Of a DNA stretch of 22,000 nt, positions 8,632-18,092 are shown one piece after another (the stretch's first letter is position 1; every line of letters begins with the position of its first letter). Below the pieces are notes generated by a model that searched no databases, had not been told where the DNA came from, and was given only the letters and a program-made list of their open reading frames with translations. A program made the translations under genes and the position numbers. Source of the stretch: Hydractinia symbiolongicarpus (taxonomy: Eukaryota > Cnidaria > Hydrozoa > Anthoathecata > Hydractiniidae); assembly GCF_029227915.1 (NCBI RefSeq), contig NW_026633882.1:1-22000 (forward strand), in the 5' to 3' direction.

Positions 8632-8663
8632 CTCAACAGGCTTATTTGTGTGTGTCTTTTCAT
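8632..8663 (-). CDS. Exon: tail, with alternative in-frame stop
   Basis: A 32-bp exon, phase 1 in and 0 out; acceptor TTAATTATAG, donor GTTGAG|GTTAGT (moderate). It encodes DEKTHTNKPVE with the split Asp. If the donor is not used, the frame runs on as VSDVILSKLLQQC to a TAG at 8592-8590, giving an alternative C-terminus here. A second frame of the same exon is also open (see findings). Confidence 0.5.
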
Positions 8664-8731
8664 CTATAATTAAAAAAAAAGAAAATAACATCTAAACCAT
8701 TTGTAGCACATTGTAATGTAAACACAACTTC

Positions 8732-8854
8732 CACAATGATAAGGAAAAAATATCAAGTTAAAAACACAAAAAAAATTGAAAATAAAGTTGTGACTTTATT
8801 TTTAATTTTGTTGTGTGTTTTTGGACTTGATTATTTGTCTTTACCATTATAGTG
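8732..8854. repeat. Long intronic hairpin (foldback)
   Basis: Arms of about 57 bases meet at a 4-base loop (8789-8792): the left arm ends ttgaaaataaagt and the right arm starts actttatttttaatttt. Pairing continues outward with a few mismatches and small indels (aatgataagg / ctttaccatta). It lies in the intron between 8979-8908 and 8663-8632, and the transcript would form a stable stem. Confidence 0.85.
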
Positions 8855-8907
8855 CTATAAATGTATTTTCGTCACCTAGACATTATTACTAAGCAAGGTA
8901 TTTTTAC

Positions 8908-8979
8908 CTGGTTCCAGCGTAATCTCCATTATTCCACCTACTACTTTAAAACTCTCAACACAATTAAAATCGATGTTAT
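8908..8979 (-). CDS. Exon: tail after kinase domain
   Basis: A 72-bp phase 1-1 exon; acceptor TATCATTTAG, donor AACCAG|GTAAAA. Only the phase-1 reading is open. It gives NIDFNCVESFKVVGG then IMEITLEP. Function unknown. Confidence 0.65.
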
Positions 8980-9070
8980 CTAAATGATAAATTTGAGCAG
9001 AAGATGCTTGATAAAACCACATTAAATATCACTTAAATTACTACAAACCAATCTCATTACTTTTACATAC

Positions 9071-9116
9071 CTTCTTCAGATTTAATGTGAACAGTCGTTG
9101 CCACATTACTTGCTTT
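9071..9116 (-). CDS. Exon: tail after kinase domain
   Basis: A 46-bp exon, phase 0 in and 1 out; acceptor ACACTTTAG, donor GAAG|GTATGT. It encodes KASNVATTVHIKSEE and a split Asp. No domain is recognised; it is supported by splice sites and phase. Confidence 0.65.
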
Positions 9117-9299
9117 CTAAAGTGTATTTTAGTTTACAGTTTGTGACCCTCTAAGAAACGTTATTATTCCATCCTTTAACTTTTTATGCTTAATCCATTT
9201 ATAATTCTTACACAAATTAGTTTTCTGTTTCTGTAAACAAAAAAATGTTAAGACAGCTTTTTTTACAAATACATTTACGCATATTGAAGAAGAACTATT

Positions 9300-9440
9300 T
9301 TGTTTATCACTATCATACCGCCGGGCAGTGAGAAGGATTCGATCTGCGGTCCCTAGAAGTGGGAGCTCGCCCGTCATGATGGGAGGTCCGATCGGGGTGA
9401 ACATTCTCAGTTGAGAATGATAACACAGATGCGCTATGAT
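9300..9440. repeat. GC-rich interspersed-repeat fragment
   Basis: A sharply GC-richer block in an AT-rich intron, including ggattcgatctgcggtccc (B-box-like) and gggaggtccgatcggggtg. It could be a SINE-like fragment. No A-box at proper spacing was found, so it is not called a tRNA. The minus frame over it is a shadow. Confidence 0.4.
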
Positions 9441-9574
9441 AAATATTCACCTCTATACATTTATGCAGTTTAAAATGTCTAAGATTTAAGGCGCCTCATA
9501 TATCTTACTGAAAACTGTAAAGGGTATTAGTCAATTTGCCGTCAACTTTTAACTACTAATAAAAAGTTACTTAC

Positions 9575-9610
9575 CAGGGAATTTCTCACATCAGTAAAGA
9601 GATTTAGACA
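9575..9610 (-). CDS. Exon: C-terminal end of kinase domain
   Basis: A 36-bp phase 0-0 exon with a very good acceptor (TCTTTTCCAG) and donor (CCCTG|GTAAGT). It encodes CLNLFTDVRNSL, which continues RPSTVE of the kinase exon and plausibly completes the last kinase helix. Confidence 0.8.
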
Positions 9611-9837
9611 CTGGAAAAGAAACATTACAAAAGATGGACAGCATAGCTTTTATGTAGTTAGGCATGTTGCAAAAAAAGGAATATTGCTGACCTTACTTAC
9701 ATTGACTTTTGTTATATGACAGGAGGTGACAAAAAATTGTCTAGGATTGGGTTAAAATATGTGGCCTAAGAAATTGGGTATTTTAGACATTATTAGTTTT
9801 TAATTTATCAAACAATAATGATAAAATTTTAAATTAC

Positions 9838-10692
9838 CTCCACAGTACTTGGCCTTTCCTCAAATTTAGGACTCCAAGCTTTCGATATAAGATCCATGAC
9901 TAATTCACACTCAGGTAAATTGTACAAATTTGACACATGGCTAATATCTGGTCTTTCATCTTCTTTTAGAGCTTGTAAAAGCAAGCCATCATTTAGCAAA
10001 GGTAAAACATCTTGCCATGGAGAATTAAGATCAGACATTATTTCATAGCTTGAAATAGCCAAGGAGTAAGTATCCGTTGCTTTTGATGGCTTTTTTGCAG
10101 CTCTTGAACACAATTCAGGTGCTGTATAGGCAAGGGTCATGCCTTTAAGACTATTCAAAGTGATAGTGCTTGTGATAGTTTGTTGCAAAATAACCATTTC
10201 ATCAAAGTCTGTAATTTTTATTTGAATTTGTTTATTGTTATTAGTCACTAGTAGATTGCTAGGTTTAAAATCCCGGTGAACTATGCTATTTTCATGCAAA
10301 AAAATCAACCCCCTTGTTGCTTGCTGAATGTAATTTAATCTTTCATCAAAGACAAAATTACCATTGCTATTATGTATTGATAACAACTGACGCAAATTGT
10401 TCACTTTCTCACCTTCAAGATATACTTCACAAAATTCAAAAAGGAAAGCAGATGGGTGAACGCTATAGCCAAGAAATTGTACAATATTCTCATGCTTCAA
10501 TTTACACAACTGCTCAGCTATAATGATTAAATTCTTCTTCATTACTTTTTGTTTAAAGCACTTGACAGCAGCACATCTATTTGGCTGTAGCAATTTATAT
10601 ACAACAGCAGACATTCCTTCATCAATTTTGTGTGACAGGTTTATTGACATATTTAAATCAAGAACTTCATATTTAGAGATATCAGTCAACTT
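9838..10692 (-). CDS. Exon: protein kinase catalytic domain
   Basis: A single 855-bp exon, phase 0-0, with acceptor TTCAATTTAG (10693) and donor GTGGAG|GTAATT. It begins KLTDISKYEVLDLN; no ATG is needed because it is internal. Kinase subdomains in order: glycine loop IDEGMSAVVY (degenerate), ATP lysine in AAVKCFK, helix C with AEQLCKLKHENIVQFLGY, catalytic loop HRDFKPSNLL (Asp, Lys and Asn present), KITDFDEM in place of DFG, activation segment ending AYTAPELC, subdomain IX KATDTYSLAISSYEIM and the late Arg in EERPS. Length is normal for a kinase domain. HRDFKPSN and TDTYSLA resemble the tyrosine-kinase-like and eukaryotic Ser/Thr groups; specificity is not determinable. DFG to DFD keeps the metal-binding Asp, so activity is possible. 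Next downstream exon: 9610-9575. Confidence 0.95.
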
Positions 10693-11867
10693 CTAAATTG
10701 AAGAAAGAAAACAAATTATGATGTTCTACTCCCTTTATCCAGAAAGGAGAAATTGTTGTGGCAGCTATTCAGTTATCATTATATAGAATTCTTTGCATGA
10801 TTAACTGAATAGTAAGGGTAAATTCTATTGTTACACTATATTGCACACACTATTGCAGGATTACTTGTAGAAAACAGATTCCAATAGTACAGCTATACAT
10901 ACAAATAGAATGTTTAAAAATGTTTTTAATTTGCTGAATAAAAATGCTTAATGTGCAGACACAGGAGGAACTCGTATTGAGGTAATTTACATCTATGTTT
11001 TTTTCCAATGAGAGTTTAAAAAGAATAAAAAAGGCACCCTAATTTTCTCCTTCTCGTAACTGCTTGTATCTAAAGCTTCAATTTTCATGCACACAAAATA
11101 ACTTATAGCACAGAGGCTTCTTTCTACTGTGCTTGAATATATACTTTCATTGTAACACATTTGTGTCAACGAACTATTTACATATGATAGTACTAATGTT
11201 TATGGTTTACCCAAGAAGAAATTTCGAAAACTTTTTGAGTTAGCTGTCACTTGTTTGTCTATTGCAAGCAAGTTGAGAGTGTGATAAAGTTTCAAATAAC
11301 ATACATTTGATTCTCTTTTTAGCGAATCTGGACGAAATCACCTACTTCAGTTTGCGTAACATGAAATTGGTTAAGAGCTAACTTTTCAAAAATTTCTTAG
11401 GAAATGAAAATTGCAACTTTTGATACCACTGCATTTATCCTAATAATAAATAGCAGCTTCTAAACAAAAGTGTACAAGTCTTTACAAGGACACAGGAAAA
11501 ACATCAATTTTGATTGTTGCTTTTTCTATCCCTGAGTTACGGAGAACAACTTTAAATTAGGAAGTGTAGAATTCAAAAATTAAGCATATATATTTGAGTT
11601 AGTAAAACAGTAAAATATGATTAGCACAATATTCTTGATGAAAATGATGAGAAGTTTGTTAAAAGTAAGTTGTCAAATTGAGCTTTTAATGAAACTTTTT
11701 TTATATATATTGATGAATTTCAGTAAGGCCAAACATTTATTTGTGTTGAAAAGGAAAACAACAATCTTAATCTTAACAATAATAATTCATGTTCATGTCT
11801 TCAGCTAATTTAAATAACAAAACAGACTGTTAGGGCTATAAATTCTTTAAAATGCAACAGCACTTAC

Positions 11868-11927
11868 TCTAGGAAATTCTGCATCCTTTAAATCAGCAAC
11901 CGTATATGGCATTTTCGTCTTTTTATT
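11868..11927 (-). CDS. Exon: linker between SET and kinase domains
   Basis: A 60-bp, phase 0-0 exon with acceptor ATATTTTAG and donor CCTAGA|GTAAGT. It encodes NKKTKMPYTVADLKDAEFPR. It is the only exon found between the SET exon and the kinase exon, and it keeps frame on both sides, so it carries the case for a fused protein. Confidence 0.7.
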
Positions 11928-12089
11928 CTAAAATATAACAAAGCAAGAATTCTTTTATTCTCGTACTTCAATTTTTGAAGATTTTTTGTCAAACAAAAAG
12001 AAAAAATTCGAAACCAAAGTGCTTCTTTGATTATAGAATTATGTGTTTGTGTTTGTACGCTCTGAAAACCAACTGCATATTGTTAACAT

Positions 12090-12190
12090 CTTTTCCCAGG
12101 GCCTGTTTTTTGCAATCTAATAAGGGGCTAGTGATATCAAAAAGTAAAAAAGAAGCTCTAGGAACGAGATTGCATTTTATTGGAGGAACT
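12090..12190. repeat. Interspersed-repeat fragment in intron
   Basis: Contains cccagggcctg and ctctaggaacgagattgc, a pairing I recall from repeats in cnidarian introns (not checked). It lies in the intron between the SET exon and the linker exon. The plus- and minus-strand frames over it are shadows. Confidence 0.35.
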
Positions 12191-12988
12191 TTAAATTTCT
12201 TAAAACTGTCTATTGTAGTAGATAAAGTTCTTCCAACAAATTTTGACATGGAGTATAATGAAAATTTTTCACTTTTGCTTCTGCTACACAACCCTTTATA
12301 CATGGATTATTGTATGATTAAAAGTCAAGCCAGATTTTACGTGTTTATTTGCATGTTAACTATAAAGTTTGATTAGCAGCAAATCACAACAACTATAATT
12401 TAACACATCTAGGTACAAAATTTTTCTAATTGTATGGTAATACACTCTTACTTACATTTAAAACTTGTCTAATTGTAACAAAAATTTCAATTAGAAAAGA
12501 TATTCAGCCTCAGTAGAAACATAAAGGTACCTTGTATAGAAAAAAAATATTCTTCTTATATATATGGCATAAAGTTTTATAAGTAATAAACTATACAACT
12601 ATAATTTTTTTTAATTTTTTATAAAATGAGTTATATTATGTAACTTATGTAAGCCTAGAAATGCAACATTCTAAACTTTGTTAATAGTGCATGTTTTCTC
12701 TACCATTTTCAAGGACCTGTCCCTGAGCTTAGAAAACACAAAATTTTTTTAGCTTCTTATTTTAACATGGTTTTCAAACATAAATAATAAAAGGATTTGT
12801 GTATTATTCAAAGCCACTCAGGGTTACGAAGGAACAGTAAAATTATCGACTTTGCTTTAATATTCCGATGAAAAAATTTTATTTCATTTATGCTATTGAT
12901 TCCTCTAACAACAATAGGAAGCAAAGCAGATATAAGCACTAGCAGATCGTTTAAAACTGATAAAACTGACAAAAAAGAAATATTGTAC

Positions 12989-13178
12989 CTGCTGACGCCA
13001 CCATAAGTTAGGAGCACAGTAGTCATATCTGAGTTCAGTTCCAGAGGGGATTTCTTCAGTTGAATACAAACAAAGATGTATTCGATCATTGTAATGGATT
13101 TTTCTAACCTTGCAATTTCCTTTTGGAGAGTCATTAACATACCTGCCAATTCTGTTTTGATAATATGTAGCATCAATA
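12989..13178 (-). CDS. Exon: C-terminal half of SET domain (catalytic core)
   Basis: Phase 2 in, phase 0 out; acceptor ATACATTAG, donor CAGCAG|GTACAA. It joins the preceding TG to give the Cys of KYCIDAT, then reads YYQNRIGRYVNDSPKGNC and later EEIPSGTELRYDYC. Known: SET domains carry R(F/L)INHSxxxN, which forms the pseudoknot and SAM contact, and ELxYDY, whose Tyr residues are catalytic. Here NHS is NDS (His to Asp), while the Asn, the downstream Asn-Cys and the YDY are kept. The domain ends in APNLWWRQQ, without the post-SET Cys cluster, as in KMT5A. The longer ATG-initiated reading in another frame over this stretch is a shadow. Confidence 0.92.
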
Positions 13179-13494
13179 CTAATGTATAATCACAGAATAG
13201 CATTATTTTAAACTGGTTAATCGCCAGTTTTTACATTTAAATCAGTTAGAAAACTTTTTAACACCTTTTATATATACCAAAGAAAAGAATTTTACAAAAA
13301 CAGTTAGTATTTAACATTTCCAGCTGAATTGAGCTGCTAAACGTTTGTGTGGCTGCACAAAGAGAAAAAAAATCTGCCATTCACAATTTGATATTAATTT
13401 CAAAATTTTTCCATGGACATCAATTTTAATTATCACAGACTTAAATTTGATCACCCTTTACAATAAACATACAATATGAATGTGGCCTACTTAC

Positions 13495-13654
13495 CAATAT
13501 TTTTGCAAATTATCTTCAAAAAAGTACAGGAAGCAACCCTCCTTTTCATAATTGATTTCTCTAATTTCTCCTTCTTCTTTCGTTATTAAATCACCTGCAT
13601 ACTCGACTAAAAATGTATTCTTGGGAATTTTTTCTTTAGTAAAAACACCCTTCC
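13495..13654 (-). CDS. Exon: N-terminal half of SET domain (KMT5A/SETD8-like lysine methyltransferase)
   Basis: Phase 1 in, phase 2 out; acceptor TTACTTAG, donor TATTG|GTAAGT. It encodes the SET-N region: GKGVFTKEKIPKNTFLVEY, then AGDLI, then EGCFLYFFED before the split Cys. Known for the family: the G-x-G motif and the VEYxGDLI strand form part of the S-adenosylmethionine pocket, and GC(F/Y)xYFF followed by YC(V/I)DAT is typical of KMT5A (SETD8), the H4K20 monomethylase. The match to KMT5A layout is strong by eye. Substrate cannot be told from sequence. The exon lies 1.3 kb downstream of the previous one, and the intron shows nothing coding. Confidence 0.92.
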
Positions 13655-14950
13655 CTAAGTAACAATATATTACATATGTGACATGTTTTGCGAATTAGGA
13701 TACTCATTAAAATTTACATTAAAAATATGACACAAATATGCCACATGTTATTGAATATTATTACATATTATTGAAGTTCTATGTATGTCATAATAAGTCA
13801 TCCATTCATTTTTCTACGCTACAAAAAACATTTCTGTGTATTCTTATAAAACCTTTAAAATACCAACAGGGTCTTAAACATAAATTATAAAGAAAATTTT
13901 ATATATACAAAGCCCTCGCCATATTTTAATTAAAATTATTAACAAACTTACTCACAAAGTTTTATGTTGGCATAACTTATATACAAAGTTTTCACTATAA
14001 TTTCCTAAAACTGCTTAAAAAAATTATTTTAATCTTACGGAAAACCTAACAATTTCTATAAATTATTTTTTTTAAATATTATAAAATATATTTCTATAAA
14101 TTTTAAACATCAGTATCTACAAAAAAACAAGGTACCCCAAATTGCAAATCTTGATGTATATAGAATTGTTATTGCAAAACTATACTGAAAACGTTGGGAA
14201 TAACAAAAGTATTTTGGGACTGATATTATTAGTCTAACGTTTTCAAATCTATACACTGACTTTGTACATGTATACAGTCAAAACTGTCTGCAACAATCGT
14301 AATTTTGTTGTTGTTATTGGTCACACTGTAGAAAACCTATGTGGAAATGTTAAATGTCTTTATAATTATTTATTGTCATAAAAAAAATCAAATTCAGATA
14401 ATCACCAATGATCCTTTGAAATTTAAAAAAAACTCACGTCAGTAGTCTTACTGTCAACATTGCTGTCACGTCGGCAGATATTTTACAAAGCCTAAACATT
14501 TGCTGTGTTTTATTAAAAATAAATTTTACGGCATGAACATTGTCTTATTTCATTGTCAAAAAGAAAATTTAACATTACCATATTTTATTAGAGACTTCTC
14601 TGGACTGGAATAACTTTTTTTTAATTTACACACAACTTACACTTATATTATATTAGAATGTGTTTCTACATTGTTGTTCATTGTGACACTATAAGAAAAT
14701 GACTGATTATCTTAATTTTCACGCATTTTTGTTCACTTTATATTGTCTTAGGTGAAAAAAAATAACAAAAAAGTTTTATTCATGCAAAATAATTTTTTTG
14801 TGTGTGTGAAAGAAAGCATTTTTTTTGATGAAGTTTTATGCATAAGTTTCAATTCAAAAAAGACAAAAAGATAAGTACTTTCCTTATTATACAAGCATAT
14901 AATGAAGAAAGAATGTGACCATTCTGTCAAGGTGGTTTGATTATACTTAC

Positions 14951-15101
14951 CAATATATTCATTAATATAGGCCACAAACAACTCTGGTCTGTCTTGTTGG
15001 TTTAGTATCCAGGTTGTTGCATCTTCAAAGGCTGAATGCGTGTTCCTTCTTGTTGATCTAGTACTTCTTAACATGTTGAACTTTTCTGAAGAAATTTCTT
15101 T
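14951..15101 (-). CDS. Exon: sequence immediately N-terminal to the SET domain
   Basis: The acceptor is CATCTTCAG and the donor is ATATTG|GTAAGT. The 151-bp exon enters in phase 0 and leaves in phase 1, encoding a Ser/Arg-rich start (MLRSTRSTRRNTHS) followed by DRPELFVAYINEYIG. Its last nucleotide G plus the GG of the next exon make the Gly of the GKGVF motif that opens the SET domain, a precise fit. The internal ATG at 15074 could act as a start in a shorter isoform. Confidence 0.75.
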
Positions 15102-15241
15102 CTGAAGATGAGACAGAACAACTAAAAACGGATTTTATAAGCAAATTATACTTAACTATATGACATATAACTATAGAATTATATATATAGTACAATTCTT
15201 GCAAATGAGCTTTGGGTAGTGTTAGAAGTACCTGTTTTCTG

Positions 15242-15293
15242 TTGTTTCACAATTGTTTACAACAAACAGAATGATAAATTAATTGTGAAACAA
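15242..15293. repeat. Small perfect inverted repeat
   Basis: ttgtttcacaatt (15242-15254) and aattgtgaaacaa (15281-15293) are 13-bp perfect arms around a 26-base loop, in an intron. Confidence 0.85.
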
Positions 15294-15453
15294 TGAAGTT
15301 TTTGTTAAGGCATACCCTTTAATTTTCTAAAGATTGTAAGTTGGGAACTGTTTCAGAGTTAGAGTAAAAAACAACTGAACTTCATTGTGACTTTTGTTTA
15401 TTACATACAAATTTAATAATTCTTGCAAGTAAATTATTGTTTAATACACACAC

Positions 15454-15496
15454 TTTTTGCGATTTTGCAAGGTCCTTTTTCAAGCTCTTGTGAAAT
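15454..15496 (-). CDS. Exon (candidate): basic linker before SET domain
   Basis: The acceptor is AATTCCACAG and the donor is AAA|GTGTGT, which is weak. This 43-bp exon bridges phase 2 to phase 0 between the flanking exons and reads FHKSLKKDLAKSQK after the split Arg codon. It is supported mainly because the flanking exons cannot be joined directly: in phase 2 the next exon hits a stop. Confidence 0.45.
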
Positions 15497-15748
15497 CTGT
15501 GGAATTTGTGAAGCTGAAATACTTGAACATTTAAAATTCTATTGAACAAAACGTGTTGTGCTAATAGAATTATTAAACTTAATAATACTGATAATTTTAT
15601 AGCGAAATAGTGTGTTTGACCTACCTAAGGAGCTTTTCCACAAATTTTAAAATTACAAACAGGGGACGTTAAAAAAAGACAAACTTAGGCTTTATATGAA
15701 GGCTTTTTACCGTTTTATAACAAAAATGACAATATTAAAACTTCATAC

Positions 15749-15846
15749 CTTTTAACAAATTTATTACGAAAGTCAGGAGTCAGTGAGTCATAGGAGTTTC
15801 TAACTGCTCTTGCTAAATTACTCATTCCAATTTTCATATATTTCTT
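15749..15846 (-). CDS. Exon: N-terminal region upstream of SET domain
   Basis: The acceptor is TTACTTTAG just above 15846 and the donor is AAAAG|GTATGA. The 98-bp exon enters in phase 0 and leaves in phase 2, encoding a basic, probably helical stretch beginning KKYMKIGMSNLARAVRNS and ending DFRNKFVKR. It shows no recognised domain. An upstream coding exon ending in phase 0 is required but was not found with confidence. Confidence 0.6.
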
Positions 15847-15849
15847 CTA

Positions 15850-17586
15850 AAGTAAGATATATATCATATCAAAACAAATAAAAAACATTGGAACAATATC
15901 CTGCATGTCAGAATAAACATCTATTATGAAAATATCTGTGTTCTTATGAAATAAAAAAACATGGCATAAAAAAAATTTACATTTTACATTTTATTATGTG
16001 CAAATTTGACCCCCAAAAAGCCATAATTTAATTAATCACCATTATCAAACAAAAGTCAACTTGGTTTGTATATATTTTGTTGGTTTGTGATGTCAGATGG
16101 TGTTAACTCAGCCTGGATTGTAAGGGGCATAAATTCCAGTAGAACAACATAATCGTAAATATAATTTTCAACAATTTAACAACATGCAACATGCGAAAGT
16201 AGGTAAGCAAAAACAACTTTGAGGCTGTTTTTGTTTCGTTTTTCTATCGCAAAATCACATTCAGTATAATCTATTGTGCATAATCATTTGAAGTTTCATT
16301 TTCAAGTTTAGCAAATTAAAAGAACACAAAATTGTGGTAACTATGTGGTAACTATGTCTATAATGCTTATAAACTCAAAACTAGATTTAAATGGTGACAA
16401 ATAGATTTTATTTTGATTAAATACATTTATTTCAAAGTATCAGAAATAAAATTACTCCTAGACAATTGTAGGTGGCACAGTTTAGTATTTCTGCACTTCG
16501 TTCATTCAGAATACCATAGACTTAAGGTGGTCAAACACCAAAATTTTCTAAAAATCCCTTTTATACAATCAGCTGTGATTACACATGATAACTTAAACAT
16601 ATATAATTGAAATTTCCAAAATTAAAAATTATTGACCAAATTTTTGGAAAAGTGAAAAAAAAATCCAAAAAGTAATATTGGAGACGGGGGTTAGGCTGAT
16701 AAAGTTAAAATGACTAAAATTGTCTGCAGATTATTACTAACAAAATCAACATTTTATAAATAAAATAACTATGCAAAGTTGCTTTAAAATAAAAAGTATA
16801 CAAAATGACTGTCTTATTTTTTTGAATTTTTTCCGTCCAGGGGGTAAAATTCCAAAAATCTGTTTTTTAAAATATAAAATCAAAAAAAGAAAAAATCAAA
16901 AAAGTGAGATAGTCGTTTTGTGTCAAATAACATCAGAAAACAATATACAAAATTGAAAAAAAAAATAAACCACCCGTTTGGTTTTAATCATTTGCAGACT
17001 TTTTCACCCCCTAATTCCGGAAAACAGAGAAAATTGTGTTTAAAAACTTTGACTATGAAAAAATAAAGATGTACTGGAGTGAAAGTCTAAAAAACCTTAC
17101 AAAAGTTCCTTGGAGTGTCCTAGTGCTGTCAATATAATTATCACATAGATTTTATAAACAGGTATTTCTGATAGAATTATAAAAGAATGATGTCTGAGTC
17201 CAATTTTCCAATTGGTTAATATCGTGAAACAAATTCAGCAAGTTCAACTACCTTGGTGCTTAAATGTTTTAAAATTGTTTGACATGGACCATTATATAAT
17301 GGAGGCAGTACATGAGTCCATATTAGAACAGAAACGTTGTAGTCCAGCATGTCTAAATGTTTGGCGGGCATATACAGATTTCAGATTTATGTTAATACGC
17401 TTGGTATACTTTTGTTGATTGGCCCCTTTTTACTAGCAAAAAAAGGTGTAGCTATATTTGTTACAATTGCTTCATTTAAGGGATAATTTACTTGCTAAAC
17501 CATTTCTTTTAGTGCTGAACTTTCACGTTACTTGCTCTTTGCACCTTCCCAAACGCCACATATAATGTTATTACAAAATTGCATTG
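15850..17586. other. No supported gene
   Basis: AT-rich sequence in which I see no exon that fits the SET-kinase phase chain. The plus frame at 17212-17418 (containing ACLNVWRAYTDFRF) is GC-richer and may be a transposon remnant, but I do not recognise it. An 11-bp tandem duplication, tgtggtaacta, sits at 16333-16354. Confidence 0.4.
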
Positions 17587-17951
17587 TTCAAAACAAGAGG
17601 GTGCCGATAAGTCACAAACGGAGTTCAGGCGATATTTCAACTAAAATTGGCGGTTGTCCCCCGAAACCGCCCGCACTTTCCCGAACTCACCCAGAACATT
17701 CCTAAACTCACCCGGAACATTCCCGAAATGCAATTCCTTGTAACAAACCATGCGGACGATGCTTGGGAAGAAGGCGCTTGATGAGAAAGGAGTTAATAAA
17801 GTTTATATATAAGTTATTTATAAAGTAAGCTTTTTCAAAAACCATCAAAAACGGGTTTTTTCGGGCGAATACTTGAATTTTTTTCAAAACGCCAAACTCG
17901 CCTGAAAACGCCCGCACTTTTTACGGCTTATCGGCACCCTTGTTTCAAAAC
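17587..17951. mobile_element. hAT-like MITE with 8-bp target-site duplication
   Basis: The element is 17595-17943 (349 bp). Terminal repeats are aagagggtgccgataag on the left and, reverse-complemented, acaagggtgccgataag on the right (15 of 17 alike). It is flanked by ttcaaaac at 17587-17594 and 17944-17951. Known: hAT transposases make 8-bp duplications. Subterminal runs rich in cccgcac and cccgaac add internal structure. No coding capacity, so it needs a transposase from elsewhere; frames on the minus strand here are chance. Confidence 0.85.
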
Positions 17952-18092
17952 ACCAACATCGATAATTTTGTATCCTCTTGTGCCATTGGCCCAGCCTTGT
18001 CTTTTTTATTCTAAGACAAACAGCAATAGCATGTGTTACAGTATAACTTAGATTGAGAATGTTCTTATTTGAATATAAAATCTTTGCCTTAC

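Larger units (their letters stand above)
4303..15846 (-). other. Multi-exon gene: SET methyltransferase domain fused to a protein kinase domain (gene span, partial at 5' end)
   Basis: Seen in sequence: a chain of minus-strand exons with GT..AG borders and compatible phases, running 15846-15749 (0 to 2), 15496-15454 (2 to 0), 15101-14951 (0 to 1), 13654-13495 (1 to 2), 13178-12989 (2 to 0), 11927-11868 (0-0), 10692-9838 (0-0), 9610-9575 (0-0), 9116-9071 (0 to 1), 8979-8908 (1-1), 8663-8632 (1 to 0), then phase-0 micro-exons to 4303. The order is N-terminal helical region, SET domain, linker, kinase, acidic repeated tail. Known: KMT5A/SETD8-type SET domains mono-methylate lysines, and kinases phosphorylate Ser/Thr/Tyr. 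Inferred: a chromatin- or signalling-linked bifunctional protein. No start codon or promoter was identified; the first exon found enters in phase 0, so more 5' exons should exist. The SET-to-kinase link rests on one 60-bp linker exon with good splice sites and uninterrupted phase. Two adjacent genes that happen to keep phase are the alternative. Confidence 0.75.

Noticed and set aside
12031-12376. Overlapping plus and minus frames of 133 and 90 codons
   Set aside because: They cover an interspersed-repeat fragment within the intron between the SET and linker exons.
16077-16132. Minus-strand segment reading AELTPSDITNQQNIYKPS after a good acceptor
   Set aside because: Its exit phase does not match the exon at 15846, and the other frame there is closed, so it cannot be added to the SET gene.
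17212-17418. Plus-strand frame of 68 codons with protein-like content
   Set aside because: No recognised family, no flanking exons, and the surrounding sequence is repeat-like.
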